From positions 88,876 to 152,875 of the forward strand of contig NZ_JADHDW010000007.1 of assembly GCF_016820555.1 (NCBI RefSeq): DNA of 64,000 nt, read 5' to 3'. Made by a program: the position numbers and the translations under genes. The notes below the pieces were generated by a model. The model searched no databases. It was not told the DNA's origin and saw only the letters and a program-made list of their open reading frames with translations. The first letter of the stretch is position 1; every line of letters begins with the position of its first letter. Source of the DNA: Bacillus sp. REN10 (GTDB lineage Bacteria > Bacillota > Bacilli > Bacillales > Domibacillaceae). Positions 8,003 through 16,688 of the stretch are shown here, piece by piece.

Positions 8003-10015
8003 TTAAAGTTTTAAACGAATAGCTAATAAAATCAAAATACTTCCAATCAGCGAAGGAGTCATGCCTGAGTCCCCGGTTTTCGGCAAAGTATCATTTTTAA
8101 CCAATACTTCTTTATTCGATCTTGGTAATGCTGGTAAGGAAGTCAATACTGGTTGTAATGAGTCCGGCTTTTTTACTGGTGGTGTCTGTGATGATATTGG
8201 CTGCTTCTCAGGTATTGTATTTGTATTTTCTTCCGACCCAGTTGGATTCTCTTCTGGCACCGGCAGTTGAACTGGTGGGACCGTCACATTTTCTTCCGTC
8301 ACCGGCGGCTGTTCCGGTGGCACTGTCCCACTTTCTTCTGTCACCGGCGGCTGTTCCGGTGGCACTGTCACATTTTCTTCCGTCACCGGTGGTTGCTTCG
8401 GTGGCTGTTCTGGTGGCACTGTCGCATTTTCTTCTGTCACCGGTGGTTGCTTCGGTGGCACTGTCACATTTTCTTCTGTCACCGGTGGTTGATTCGGTGG
8501 CACTGTCACATTTTCTTCTGTCACCGGTGGTTGCTTCGGTGGCACTGTCACATTTTCTTCTGTCACCGGTGGCTGTTCTGGTGGCACTGTTACATTTTCT
8601 TCCGTCACCGGTGGCTGTTCTGGTGGCACTGTTACATTTTCTTCCGTCACCGGTGGCTGTTCTGGTGGCACTGTCGCATTTTCTTCTGTAACTGGTGGCT
8701 GTTCTGGTGGCACTGTCACATTTTCTTCCGTCACCGGTGGTTGTTCTGGTGGCACTGTCGCATTTCCTTCCGTCACCGGTGGTTGTTCTGGTGGCACTGT
8801 CGCATTTCCTTCCGTCACCGGTGGTTGTTCTGGTGGCACTGTCGCATTTTCTTCCGTCACCGGTGGTTGTTCTGGTGGCACTGTCACATTTTCTTCCGTC
8901 ACTGGTAGCTGCTCCGGTGGCACTGTCACATTTTCTTCTGTCACCGGTGGCTGTTCTGGTGGCACTGTCACATTTTCTTCTGTAACTGGTGGCTGCTCCG
9001 GTGGCACTGTCACATTTTCTTCCGTCACCGGCGGCTGTCCATTCTCTCCTTGGATATTTCCACCCGCGTTATAGTTTTTAGCTTGTGATGAAACAATGAT
9101 TGGCTTATTGTTCCATGACAACAAAGTCGCTTCATTTTCAAAAAATGCTTGGGAAGGATCTAAAATTTTTGTTTGATAGTAAACCATAAATGTTTCACCA
9201 AAAAGGTTCCCAAGAAATAGTTCAAATCCGGACTCTGTTTCTATTAGTCGATATGGATACTGACTTGGATTAACATCTTCTTGACTTATAATATTACCGT
9301 AACTATCGGTATTTACTTTTATTAAATTAATGGATCCTTTAATAAATTGATGTCCACCTTTAACTGTATCTTTAAGAACTACTTGTCCCAAAGGCATTTT
9401 ATTTTGATTGACGCGGACGATCCAATTCACTTGATCACTAGAGTCTTCATATATAATTCCGTCTTTTCTTAAAAGCTCATCTACAACCTCAGTCGGTGCG
9501 CCGCTTTGATGACCAGCAACGCTAAGAGAAACGAATTCACTTCGGCCATTCACTTTAAATTCCAGTTCTTTTACTACTGTTGTTTCTTCTTGAATCTCTT
9601 TAATCTGCGAAGCAATAAACAAAGATCCCTTTACATTAACTTTTCCATTGACAAAATCATCGTAAGTACATGTTAATAATGCCCCATTTCCCACACACTG
9701 ACCATATGAATTTCCATCCGGACCAGCCATTGGAAAACTACCGCTATATCCCCTTAATTCTTTTGGGATTTCCAATATAAATTGATCGCCTCCCTGAACA
9801 GGAGATTTAGCAGACCACTGTACTTCAATTTTAACGTCTTCATATTCATTAAAAGATACTTTTTCCTGACCATTTGAATCCAATAATCTAATTGAATCGA
9901 CCACATTAACTGTTTGAGCATATGCAACCGATGCATAGGAATTTATAATCATAAATAAACAGAAGAAAATTACTGTAATCATTATGACTTTCTTTTTTAT
10001 ATTTTTGTTCATCAT
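8003..10015 (-). CDS. LPXTG-anchored adhesin with tandem 14-residue Pro/Glu repeats
   Basis: About 670 residues. A signal peptide (about 1-35) is followed by roughly 290 residues resembling the two Ig-like ligand-binding domains of MSCRAMM adhesins, then 18 copies of a 14-residue repeat (consensus PPVTEENVTVPPEQ), a Pro/Ser spacer, and the sortase signal LPKTGDSG with hydrophobic helix and basic tail. The repeat forms a stiff wall-spanning stalk. One unit carries a four-residue insertion (PPKQ). The start is the ATG at 10015 or 10012; a TTG frame reaching 10066 lies inside the upstream riboswitch terminator and cannot be the start. Expression should depend on c-di-GMP through the riboswitch ahead of it. 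Confidence 0.92.
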   Translation of the reverse strand: MMNKNIKKKVIMITVIFFCLFMIINSYASVAYAQTVNVVDSIRLLDSNGQEKVSFNEYEDVKIEVQWSAKSPVQGGDQFILEIPKELRGYSGSFPMAGPDGNSYGQCVGNGALLTCTYDDFVNGKVNVKGSLFIASQIKEIQEETTVVKELEFKVNGRSEFVSLSVAGHQSGAPTEVVDELLRKDGIIYEDSSDQVNWIVRVNQNKMPLGQVVLKDTVKGGHQFIKGSINLIKVNTDSYGNIISQEDVNPSQYPYRLIETESGFELFLGNLFGETFMVYYQTKILDPSQAFFENEATLLSWNNKPIIVSSQAKNYNAGGNIQGENGQPPVTEENVTVPPEQPPVTEENVTVPPEQPPVTEENVTVPPEQLPVTEENVTVPPEQPPVTEENATVPPEQPPVTEGNATVPPEQPPVTEGNATVPPEQPPVTEENVTVPPEQPPVTEENATVPPEQPPVTEENVTVPPEQPPVTEENVTVPPEQPPVTEENVTVPPKQPPVTEENVTVPPNQPPVTEENVTVPPKQPPVTEENATVPPEQPPKQPPVTEENVTVPPEQPPVTEESGTVPPEQPPVTEENVTVPPVQLPVPEENPTGSEENTNTIPEKQPISSQTPPVKKPDSLQPVLTSLPALPRSNKEVLVKNDTLPKTGDSGMTPSLIGSILILLAIRLKL
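8267..9034 (-). repeat. Tandem 42-bp coding repeats (18 copies) in the adhesin gene
   Basis: Eighteen consecutive 42-bp units plus one 12-bp insertion encode the Pro/Glu stalk. Units differ by synonymous and a few amino-acid changes (V/A, EE/EG, E/K/N/V before Q). A 19th, degenerate unit follows. High identity makes copy number likely to vary between strains and open to assembly error. Confidence 0.95.
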
Positions 10016-10043
10016 ATCCCCGCTATCTTCTTCTTTTTTAACA

Positions 10044-10152
10044 CGCAAAAAATCGTCTAGCCACAAAAGTAATTTTGCGGCTAGACGATCTTAGTAAATT
10101 CATTACCTTAGACTCTTAGCTTTGCGACCCATTCTTTCAAATGGTGTGCCAA
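10044..10152 (-). promoter_or_regulatory. c-di-GMP-I (GEMM) riboswitch with terminator ahead of the adhesin gene
   Basis: On the minus strand from 10150: GGCACACCATTTGAAAGAATGG, then GTCGCAAAGCTAAGAGTCTAAGG. These are the conserved P1b hairpin, the CGCAAAGC block and the CTAA receptor region of the c-di-GMP-I aptamer. The 3' strand of the aptamer (ATCGTCTAGCC, 10089 downward) is also the 5' arm of a 17-bp terminator stem (10073-10089 with 10052-10068, one G-T pair) followed by a T-run. Aptamer and terminator are therefore mutually exclusive, predicting that c-di-GMP turns the adhesin on. The ligand and direction are inferred from the family and pairing. Confidence 0.88.
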
Positions 10153-10280
10153 AAAAAACAATTTTTAAACGAACTTTACAAAGTTACCAAACAGATTTTA
10201 ATCAGTAAATAGTAAAATAGACTCATTTATCAATAATCAACATTATAAAAAACAAATATTTTAAACCATTAAAAGGAAAA

Positions 10281-10425
10281 AATGAATTGAAACTTCAATC
10301 AGTGGGGTTTTCTTCATCCCCCGCTGATTGTTAGTTGAACCAATCGAGCGTTTACGGGCTGTTGATCCCTCACATACACCTCTGTCATGTTGAGGTGTAT
10401 GTGAGGGATCAAATTTTATTATGCG
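10281..10425 (+). repeat. Dispersed two-hairpin repeat, copy 1 (divergent right end)
   Basis: It shares the left hairpin (CAATCAGTGGGG with CCCCCGCTGATTG) and the segment through GTTTACGGGCTGTTGAT with the other five copies. Its second hairpin is a perfect 19-bp stem, but the closing CAGCCCGTTAATGCGGGATAA is lost. It lies about 100 bp upstream of the small gene at 10526. Confidence 0.85.
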
Positions 10426-10525
10426 GCAATATCATTTTGGAGATATTAGATCATGCCATGTTCAGCAAGAATATTTTTTTAAGCAGGAAGAACACTAAAA
10501 ATAAAAGCGAAAGGAGTGAAGACAC

Positions 10526-10687
10526 ATGGGACGCGGAAAAGGCTTTAATCATAAAGAAAAAGGCAATCCGGGAAATTACACAAACAAGATTGCCAAAGGA
10601 GCACAGAAACAGAGAGAACAAGTGGAGCCAATTGATGATATCGCTACGTACGAAGCATTTAAAAATCGACTAAGTGAAGAAGAATAG
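10526..10687 (+). CDS. Small basic/acidic protein, 53 residues
   Basis: It starts MGRGKGFNHKEKG, with a Gly/Lys/Asn-rich N-terminal half and an acidic C-terminus ending LSEEE. AAAGGAG lies 9 bases before the ATG. I recall similar short MGRG-type proteins among Bacillus hypotheticals but cannot assign a function. It is followed by a strong terminator shared with the convergent isochorismatase gene. Codon structure and ribosome site make it a credible gene. Confidence 0.65.
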   Translation: MGRGKGFNHKEKGNPGNYTNKIAKGAQKQREQVEPIDDIATYEAFKNRLSEEE

Positions 10688-10734
10688 CAATTTCAATCAT
10701 TCTCCTACTCACTTTTCCATCAAAATAGAAAAAA

Positions 10735-10772
10735 GCTATCCTCTAGGCCGAAACATCGACTTAGAGGATAGC
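10735..10772. terminator. Bidirectional terminator
   Basis: GCTATCCTCTA (10735-10745) pairs perfectly with TAGAGGATAGC (10762-10772). An A-run upstream gives a T-run on the minus strand. Confidence 0.85.
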
Positions 10773-10774
10773 CC

Positions 10775-11323
10775 TTATTTAACCACTTTCAAAATTTCTT
10801 TAAATTCGGCGGTATCTGCTGATTTCAACAGCTCATATAACGCCATTTCCACGCTGGTTGGCAATATGCCAAGCGCTTTCATTTTTTCAAGACCGATTTG
10901 TTTATTCGCTAACGTTCGGGAAGACACGGCATCCGCCACGATTTGTACCTCGTATCCTGCTTCTTTCAACTCGGCGCTCGTTTGATACACACAAATATGC
11001 GTTTCAATGCCGCCCACTAAAATTTGCTTACGCCCCGTCGCTTCCACTGCTTGCTTAAACTGTTCATTTTGCCAGCCGCTAAATGTCATTTTGCTAATCG
11101 GCTCAATACCCGATAACTCATCGGCAACCTCTTCAATCGTCGCCCCTAAACCTTCCGGGTACTGCTCTAACCAAATGATCGGGATGTCTAAAATTTGTAA
11201 CCCTTTAAGTAGCCTCTGTAACTGGTGGATCATTGTCACGCTCTCATGAACGACGCGAGCTAGCTTCCCTTGCACATCCACTAACACAAACACCGTTTCA
11301 TCTTTTTTCAGCATATGATTCAC
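10775..11323 (-). CDS. Isochorismatase-family cysteine hydrolase
   Basis: A 182-residue protein with the catalytic triad pattern of the family: Asp in LVDVQGKL (about residue 16), Lys in SKMTFSGW (about 80) and Cys in GGIETHICVYQT (about 112). Family members hydrolyse isochorismate, nicotinamide or other amides; the subgroup here resembles YcaC/YwoC-type hydrolases and the substrate cannot be read. It starts 6 bp after the HPr-kinase-like stop codon, so the two likely form an operon. Confidence 0.85.
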   Translation of the reverse strand: MNHMLKKDETVFVLVDVQGKLARVVHESVTMIHQLQRLLKGLQILDIPIIWLEQYPEGLGATIEEVADELSGIEPISKMTFSGWQNEQFKQAVEATGRKQILVGGIETHICVYQTSAELKEAGYEVQIVADAVSSRTLANKQIGLEKMKALGILPTSVEMALYELLKSADTAEFKEILKVVK

Positions 11324-11329
11324 TCCCTT

Positions 11330-12235
11330 TTAAGAATCCAATCGCTTCATGAACTCTTCCGCGGCACTGTACCCTTGTTGCCTTAAATACCAATTATTCG
11401 CCGCCGCTTCAATTAACCCTGCCACGTCTCGACCTGGCTGTAACTGAATTTGAATATGGGGAATTTGCACACCCATATAATCTGTAGACTTAGCTTCTAC
11501 CTCTAACTCATTATTTAACGAATTGTTCTCCCATTTCGTTAATTCAATATCAAGCGCAATTCTTGTTTCATCTTGAAACGCCTTCCGTCCATACAAACGC
11601 ACGACATTCAACAAACCAATGCTCCGCAAGGCAAGAAATTCTTTATTCGTTTCATTATGAGTACCAAGCAATGTTCGTGGACTAAGCTTCCTCAACACAA
11701 CAATATCATCCGCCACTAGCCGATGTCCGCGACCAATTAACGTATGAGCCGTCTCACTTTTGCCCACTCCCGATTTACCTCGCAGCAAAACACCGATTCC
11801 AGAAACATTCACGCACACACCATGTATCGCTGTTTCTGGGGCTAACATTTTTAACATATATGTATCCAGCTTCGCAACAAAAACCGTCGTCGGCCCCTCG
11901 GTCCGCAATAAAGGAATTCCTGCTTCCGCACAGCATTGCCTTAAATGCGTCAACTCCTCCTTTTTCCCTGTCACGATCATACATGGAGGATGATATTTCA
12001 TAATATTTCTGATTCTTCGCTTCTGCTCTTCATCGCTTAATTGCTGTAAATAATTGATTTCGTTTCGACCAAGAATCTGAACATGCTCCATCGGCAAAAA
12101 GTCAAAGTAATCAATAAATTCTAACCCTGGACGAGCCGTCTTTGACTGAACAACCGGACGATTCAAATACTCTCCGCCCGCCACGACCTCCAATGAGAAC
12201 TGGCGAACGAGCTGTTCCACTGTAATTGATTTCAT
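11330..12235 (-). CDS. Divergent HPr kinase/phosphorylase paralogue
   Basis: About 301 residues in the HprK size range. The H of AIHGVCVNV, the P-loop GKSGVGKSE (about residues 152-160) and HRLVADD are recognisable. The usual acidic residue of GDSGVGKSE is Lys, and the family signature EIRGLGIINV is replaced by ALRSIGLLNV. It is not in the usual hprK-lgt operon but upstream of an isochorismatase. A second role as a small-molecule or protein kinase is possible. The ATG at 12235 follows AAAGGAG at a suitable distance; a GTG at 12244 overlaps that site. Confidence 0.75.
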   Translation of the reverse strand: MKSITVEQLVRQFSLEVVAGGEYLNRPVVQSKTARPGLEFIDYFDFLPMEHVQILGRNEINYLQQLSDEEQKRRIRNIMKYHPPCMIVTGKKEELTHLRQCCAEAGIPLLRTEGPTTVFVAKLDTYMLKMLAPETAIHGVCVNVSGIGVLLRGKSGVGKSETAHTLIGRGHRLVADDIVVLRKLSPRTLLGTHNETNKEFLALRSIGLLNVVRLYGRKAFQDETRIALDIELTKWENNSLNNELEVEAKSTDYMGVQIPHIQIQLQPGRDVAGLIEAAANNWYLRQQGYSAAEEFMKRLDS

Positions 12236-12297
12236 CCCAACCACTCCTTTAATACCACAAATTATATCAGATTTTTATGAAAATCGTTTTGTGATGA

Positions 12298-13410
12298 TCA
12301 CCAAAAAGCAAGTTCTTTTTGAACACGCCTGCGAAACTCGTCATTTGTTAAAAATTTAAGCTGAAAACTGTTCATATTCAGTGAAAGCTTTTTTTGCTCT
12401 AAACGGCTTAAATCATTTGCAAAAAAGGCAAGTTCCGCTTGATTCCCTTTCTTGTCAGTCGCGTACATCGCCATCGTGAGCACAAAAGCAGTCGATCCAC
12501 CTTTTTGCCCGGCATGTATGAGCCATTCCTGATTTTTCGGATTGTTCATTAACGATTCCATAACAGGATCTAGATGTTCATAGACAGACTTATTGAAGAA
12601 TGTTTTGCTATTGAGTTTTTCCATGATGGACACATAATCTGTTGTCGTTGCTCGCGACAAACGATCGGACCAGACTTTTTGAAAATCCATATCGAGCATT
12701 TTCACCAAATGCTCCTTCTCTTTATCCGAAGGCGGCTCTTTCTGCCATTGTTGATGGATTTTGATCGCTCGATTACGATATTCATCCATATCCATCTCTT
12801 TTAAGGCTTTCAATGTTTCTTCTTTTGTTAGATTCTTCTCTTTCATAAGCTTCAAAGGAACAAACAATGTACTAACCATCGGATAAATCGGTTCATGACT
12901 CTTCACACCTACCTCTTCAAGAACAAGATTGATATTTTCAAGGCCAAGCACTTGGATTAAATAGTCGGTATTTGCATTAGAACTGTAAGTAATCATGCCT
13001 TTTGCCACTTCACTTAAAGGAACACTATCCATTTTTTGATCTTTTTTTACCGAATCAATCCATGCCTCATGCGCACCACCGTCCGTTTTTGGGACATAAT
13101 AAGTGTTTAACTCCTTAAATGCTATTGGCTGTTGCGGATCAATTCGCCCATCCGCTGCCTGCTTGGCATATGCAATCGCTACAATCGTTTTGACTGTGCT
13201 CGCTAGTGGAAGCGGCTCTCGGTCATTGACCCCCACCCATTCTTCCTTATTATGCTTAACCGATAATGAAACATTTTTATTCTCGGCGTTCTCCTTTAAA
13301 AATTCCAAAATATATTCAGGATCATCCTTTTGAAACATCCAAATGCCAATTCCAATCACTAAAGCGACAGTAACGACGATCCCAATACCTACCCAAAGTA
13401 TCATTTTCAA
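12298..13410 (-). CDS. Membrane-anchored serine hydrolase, class A beta-lactamase-like
   Basis: About 370 residues: a short cytoplasmic start, one membrane helix (about 5-27) and an extracytoplasmic domain of the beta-lactamase-2 family. SxxK is seen as STVK (near residue 71), an SxN-type motif as YSSN, and a KTG-like KGG at GQKGGST. It could be a penicillin-binding-like carboxypeptidase or an esterase; true beta-lactam hydrolysis is not implied. The start is taken as TTG at 13410, eight bases after TAGGAGG; a GTG at 13419 overlaps that site. Confidence 0.75.
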   Translation of the reverse strand: MKMILWVGIGIVVTVALVIGIGIWMFQKDDPEYILEFLKENAENKNVSLSVKHNKEEWVGVNDREPLPLASTVKTIVAIAYAKQAADGRIDPQQPIAFKELNTYYVPKTDGGAHEAWIDSVKKDQKMDSVPLSEVAKGMITYSSNANTDYLIQVLGLENINLVLEEVGVKSHEPIYPMVSTLFVPLKLMKEKNLTKEETLKALKEMDMDEYRNRAIKIHQQWQKEPPSDKEKEHLVKMLDMDFQKVWSDRLSRATTTDYVSIMEKLNSKTFFNKSVYEHLDPVMESLMNNPKNQEWLIHAGQKGGSTAFVLTMAMYATDKKGNQAELAFFANDLSRLEQKKLSLNMNSFQLKFLTNDEFRRRVQKELAFW

Positions 13411-13468
13411 CCGTGACACCTCCTAACGTTATATACGAATGATCCAACATTTGGTTTCGTAAAAATAA

Positions 13469-13500
13469 AAACACTTTCCATTGAATAGAAAGTGCTTTTA
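13469..13500 (-). terminator. Terminator of the 13508-13939 membrane-protein gene
   Basis: On the minus strand AGCACTTTC pairs with GGAAAGTGTTTTT, just downstream of the stop codon. Confidence 0.8.
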
Positions 13501-13507
13501 ACAAAAC

Positions 13508-13939
13508 TTATAAACTCTCCTGTTTCAGATCGCCAACCTCTCCTGTATAAGGATTAAAATAAAAATAGGCATCTAGCTTTTCTGAATAAAACACATAGAC
13601 TTGGTCTTCGTGATGTTTTTGATTATGATGAAACCCCATCGTTATTTGATAATTTTTTTCTAGCATCTCTAAAGCTTCATTCACTTCATATTGAGGCTTT
13701 GTAATAAAGAAGTAGCTAGGAATGACCAATAATAACAACACTGACAATACATTGACCGTGAATCGTGCGGTCTTTCTCTCACTAAAAATAAACATGATAT
13801 TTGCTAAAACAGCCACAACATAAAAAGTTGTAACATGAATTGTGCCCATTATATCTGCATATTTCTTCTGGAAAAAATATAAGAGCAGGCATTCGATCAT
13901 TAATAGTGCAATGATGACCACATTCATTGTTTTTCCCAT
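13508..13939 (-). CDS. Membrane protein of unknown function
   Basis: About 143 residues with three hydrophobic helices in the first 90 residues (roughly 1-17, 33-53, 62-82) and a soluble C-terminal domain with an aromatic YFYFNPYTGEVGD segment, reminiscent of small PepSY-like or YpmB-like domains. I do not recognise the family. The ATG at 13939 is preferred since AGGGAGAGG lies just upstream; an in-frame ATG at 13963 precedes it. A terminator separates it from the serine hydrolase. Confidence 0.65.
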   Translation of the reverse strand: MGKTMNVVIIALLMIECLLLYFFQKKYADIMGTIHVTTFYVVAVLANIMFIFSERKTARFTVNVLSVLLLLVIPSYFFITKPQYEVNEALEMLEKNYQITMGFHHNQKHHEDQVYVFYSEKLDAYFYFNPYTGEVGDLKQESL

Positions 13940-14193
13940 TCGCCTCTCCCTATAACAAATCAATTAGTCTTCAAACTTCAAATAATATGATCGATTCAGT
14001 TAATGACTTTCATATGAATAGTTATCATACAGCTTTTTCATTCCTTCTAAACAACACATTTAAAAGTATTATAGTAGCTGAGATGATGAAAGATTTTAAA
14101 AAATTCTCTGACCAGTTGAACACATCAAATTTCAAATAATCGTATGTAACTAAAAATATGAAAAATAAAAAATTTTCTTTTTATTACTCTCTC

Positions 14194-15144
14194 TTAAGAC
14201 CCTACCACCCCCTGCTTCCGCTCCAATTTATCCGCATACATCTGTTCATCAGCTTGAGCAAACAGCTGAGTCATTTGTCCAAGAGAATGAAGGTGATAAG
14301 CAGAACCAATGGATAGCTTAATAGGGCGCTCGTTCTGACTATTGTTATACTCATCAATAGCAGATGCTATTTGAGCTATAAGGTCATGGACAGTAGCTTC
14401 CGTAGCACCACTCATTAGTAACACGAATTCATCTCCACCAATCCGAGCAACCATTGTCTGTTCATTAGCAAATTGCTTCAATAAATGAGCGGTTTCAATA
14501 ATCAAATCATCGCCCACTTTATGTCCAAAATGATCATTGTAATATTTTAATTGATCTAAATCGCATAAAATAATGCCTACGGAAATATCCACTTCTTCAT
14601 CATACTTTGTCATCGCCCGTTCAAAAAATTCACGGTTATGAATCGATGTCAAACTGTCATGGTACACACGATATTCCAACTCTTGCTGCAGCCGCATTTT
14701 ATCATCAATATTGCGAATCACCCCTTGAATCGCAACTAACTCTCCCGCTTCATAAATAGGAGTGGCATGTTCTTCATACCAGCGATAAATTCCTCCATAA
14801 TCGATCCACCTTTGAATAATAGGTTCTTCATAATTCAGCTCACCTTTAATCTTTTTCACTAGCAACTGTACATCATCTGGATGAATATGCTCAAAAGGAA
14901 CATCCGGATCTTCATAAGCTCGCTTTACTGTTCCTTCTCCAAAAAACACATCTGCCGCAGGAGATACATACTTGAACTGACGCTTCGGTTTCAGCTCGTA
15001 ATAATACAAGAGATCCTTTGAATGAGCTAATAATTCAAGGTACTTTTGTTGTTTCTTTTCCTGTGGAATTTTCAACAGCCCATACATAGATAACATACCA
15101 GTAAAAAATCCAATGATTACCCCTACATAAACTTCTTGAACCAT
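14194..15144 (-). CDS. Diguanylate cyclase with PAS domain
   Basis: A 316-residue protein: one N-terminal membrane helix (about 7-25), a PAS domain (about 35-150) and a C-terminal GGDEF domain with an intact active site RIGGDEF (about residue 235) and the metal/substrate segment CDLDQLKYYNDHFGHKVGDD. It should make c-di-GMP. No EAL domain is present. It lies about 4 kb from the adhesin controlled by a c-di-GMP riboswitch, a plausible functional link, though they are not in one operon. Confidence 0.9.
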   Translation of the reverse strand: MVQEVYVGVIIGFFTGMLSMYGLLKIPQEKKQQKYLELLAHSKDLLYYYELKPKRQFKYVSPAADVFFGEGTVKRAYEDPDVPFEHIHPDDVQLLVKKIKGELNYEEPIIQRWIDYGGIYRWYEEHATPIYEAGELVAIQGVIRNIDDKMRLQQELEYRVYHDSLTSIHNREFFERAMTKYDEEVDISVGIILCDLDQLKYYNDHFGHKVGDDLIIETAHLLKQFANEQTMVARIGGDEFVLLMSGATEATVHDLIAQIASAIDEYNNSQNERPIKLSIGSAYHLHSLGQMTQLFAQADEQMYADKLERKQGVVGS

Positions 15145-15229
15145 CCATCTCCCTCATTCCTACGAACTTCGTATGTATATAGTAACAGTTCACCCATCTA
15201 AATATTTGATAAGCTACTGTTAGAAAAAA

Positions 15230-15266
15230 ACGGCCTTTCCCTGATAAAACAACAGGAAAAGGCCGT
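15230..15266 (-). terminator. Terminator downstream of the 15399-16589 gene
   Basis: On the minus strand CGGCCTTTTCCTG and AGGGAAAGGCCG form the stem, followed by a run of seven T. A similar hairpin occurs at 19083-19127. Confidence 0.8.
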
Positions 15267-15398
15267 ATCTGATTATTCCTAATGAATAGACTGTAACACC
15301 TACATATCAACAAGTGAAGTTTTAATTTACAGAAAGAGCTTTTAGTAAAAAAGCTAATTACCTAAAACATTTCTCCGTTCGAAGTATTTTGCATCATG

Positions 15399-16589
15399 TT
15401 ATAGTTTCACAACAAAATCGAGTAAATGATCTTCTTCAATTGGAATTTTATTAATTAGATTAAAAGTTTGAGTATCTACTACAAGTAAATTTCCTTTACC
15501 ATTTCCGTCTGATTCTATCATATAAATTTCTTTTTCCTTTGTATTTTGATACAAAATTCGATAAGTCATTTTTTTATTTATATAATTTTCATCAAGCACA
15601 GTAAATGAGGGGGTATCTTTAAACGACAATACACCTAATGATACGCCCGATTTTTCATTATATATACTGTATAAAGCAGTCTCTTCGTTTAATAAAAGTG
15701 ATCCTTCAACATCATAGTATTTATCCTGTTGGGGTAAGTCTTTGAAAATTTCATAGGTTTTATAACTCAACTTTCTATCCAGAACAAAAAGTTTTCCTTC
15801 ATCATTCATAATAAATGCATTTTTACTTGTAGCATAAATAGGATAAAATTCTGTAAGCCCCTTATTAAAATTCATATAATTTGCTTTTTTATTTTTACTA
15901 TCTATTAGCCCTACAAAATTATTATCAGCAATTCCCTCATCATTCACCTGACCGCTTCCAGCGTAGATGATTTTATCTTCAAATTGCAAAAGTGGCGTCC
16001 AATTGGGGGCACGTCCATATTCTGTTTCATAACTATTTTTAGTTGTATCGTTTGTAATCGACATATTAAAGTCATTATTTTTATTGGTATTTTGATCTCC
16101 GGTCTTATATGAAACCATACTTTGAAATAAAACATTAGAGCCGTAATGTTTTATATGATCTACACCTACATCAAAATTGAAATAATCTAAATCTACTTTT
16201 TTAAACGTACCTTGCTCAATATCGTAAGTATAGTACCAATTTTCTATAACAGCTTCTCCAAAAAAGGAAATGTAGAGTTTATTGAGTTCGTTAGGTTTCT
16301 GATGAACGGACATCCTTCTAAATGTATCATCTCTAATCTCATATTCTTTCACAATCTCTCCCGTTTTGGAAACCTCTCTCACAAAAGTATAGTCTTGTGA
16401 ATTTCTTTTGTCAGCAGGATAAAATAATAAGTACTGACTTTCTTTCCCCTTTTTAGTTGGCTGAAACTCCTCCATACTATTTACAACAATTCGATTATTT
16501 TCTTGGTTGGACTTATTCAAACTATAAATTAATACTAAAACGGACACCGACACTATAAGTAGCCCAATAAATAATAATTTCCTTTTCAT
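15399..16589 (-). CDS. Membrane-anchored extracytoplasmic protein, probable beta-propeller
   Basis: About 396 residues: an N-terminal membrane anchor or uncleaved signal (about 4-22) and a large Tyr/Asn-rich extracellular domain with repeated blade-like strands (for example YLLFYPADKR, LLVVDTQTFNLINKI at the end). No lipobox cysteine. I do not recognise a family; a seven-bladed propeller is likely. The ATG at 16589 follows GGAGGAAAT. It lies 40 bp beyond the papain-like secreted gene region, and a hairpin separates the two. Confidence 0.65.
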   Translation of the reverse strand: MKRKLLFIGLLIVSVSVLVLIYSLNKSNQENNRIVVNSMEEFQPTKKGKESQYLLFYPADKRNSQDYTFVREVSKTGEIVKEYEIRDDTFRRMSVHQKPNELNKLYISFFGEAVIENWYYTYDIEQGTFKKVDLDYFNFDVGVDHIKHYGSNVLFQSMVSYKTGDQNTNKNNDFNMSITNDTTKNSYETEYGRAPNWTPLLQFEDKIIYAGSGQVNDEGIADNNFVGLIDSKNKKANYMNFNKGLTEFYPIYATSKNAFIMNDEGKLFVLDRKLSYKTYEIFKDLPQQDKYYDVEGSLLLNEETALYSIYNEKSGVSLGVLSFKDTPSFTVLDENYINKKMTYRILYQNTKEKEIYMIESDGNGKGNLLVVDTQTFNLINKIPIEEDHLLDFVVKL

Positions 16590-16619
16590 ATTTCCTCCAA
16601 TACATATAAAGAAAAGTAC

Positions 16620-16651
16620 AGAATGAATCTCCACATTGTAGAGATTCATTC
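16620..16651 (-). terminator. Hairpin between the papain-like and propeller-like genes
   Basis: GAATGAATCTC pairs perfectly with GAGATTCATTC and is followed on the minus strand by CTGTACTTTTCTTT. The T-tract is imperfect, so read-through into the next gene is possible. Confidence 0.6.
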
Positions 16652-16688
16652 TGTTTCGTTATTCTTATTTAAATCACTAAATAAAACA

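Noticed and set aside
8061..8985. Long plus-strand open frames across the adhesin repeats (repeating His/Cys/Trp-rich or Leu/Ser-rich proteins)
   Set aside because: They are antisense readings of the 42-bp coding repeats; the minus-strand frame has signal peptide, repeats and LPXTG motif.
8267..9034. CRISPR array
   Set aside because: Units are contiguous with no spacers and encode a protein repeat.
10016..10066. TTG start of the adhesin at 10066
   Set aside because: It lies in the 3' arm of the riboswitch terminator and would add a hydrophilic stretch ahead of the signal peptide.
10335..10673. 112-residue plus-strand frame
   Set aside because: It starts inside the dispersed repeat and overlaps, in another phase, the small gene at 10526 that has a proper ribosome site.
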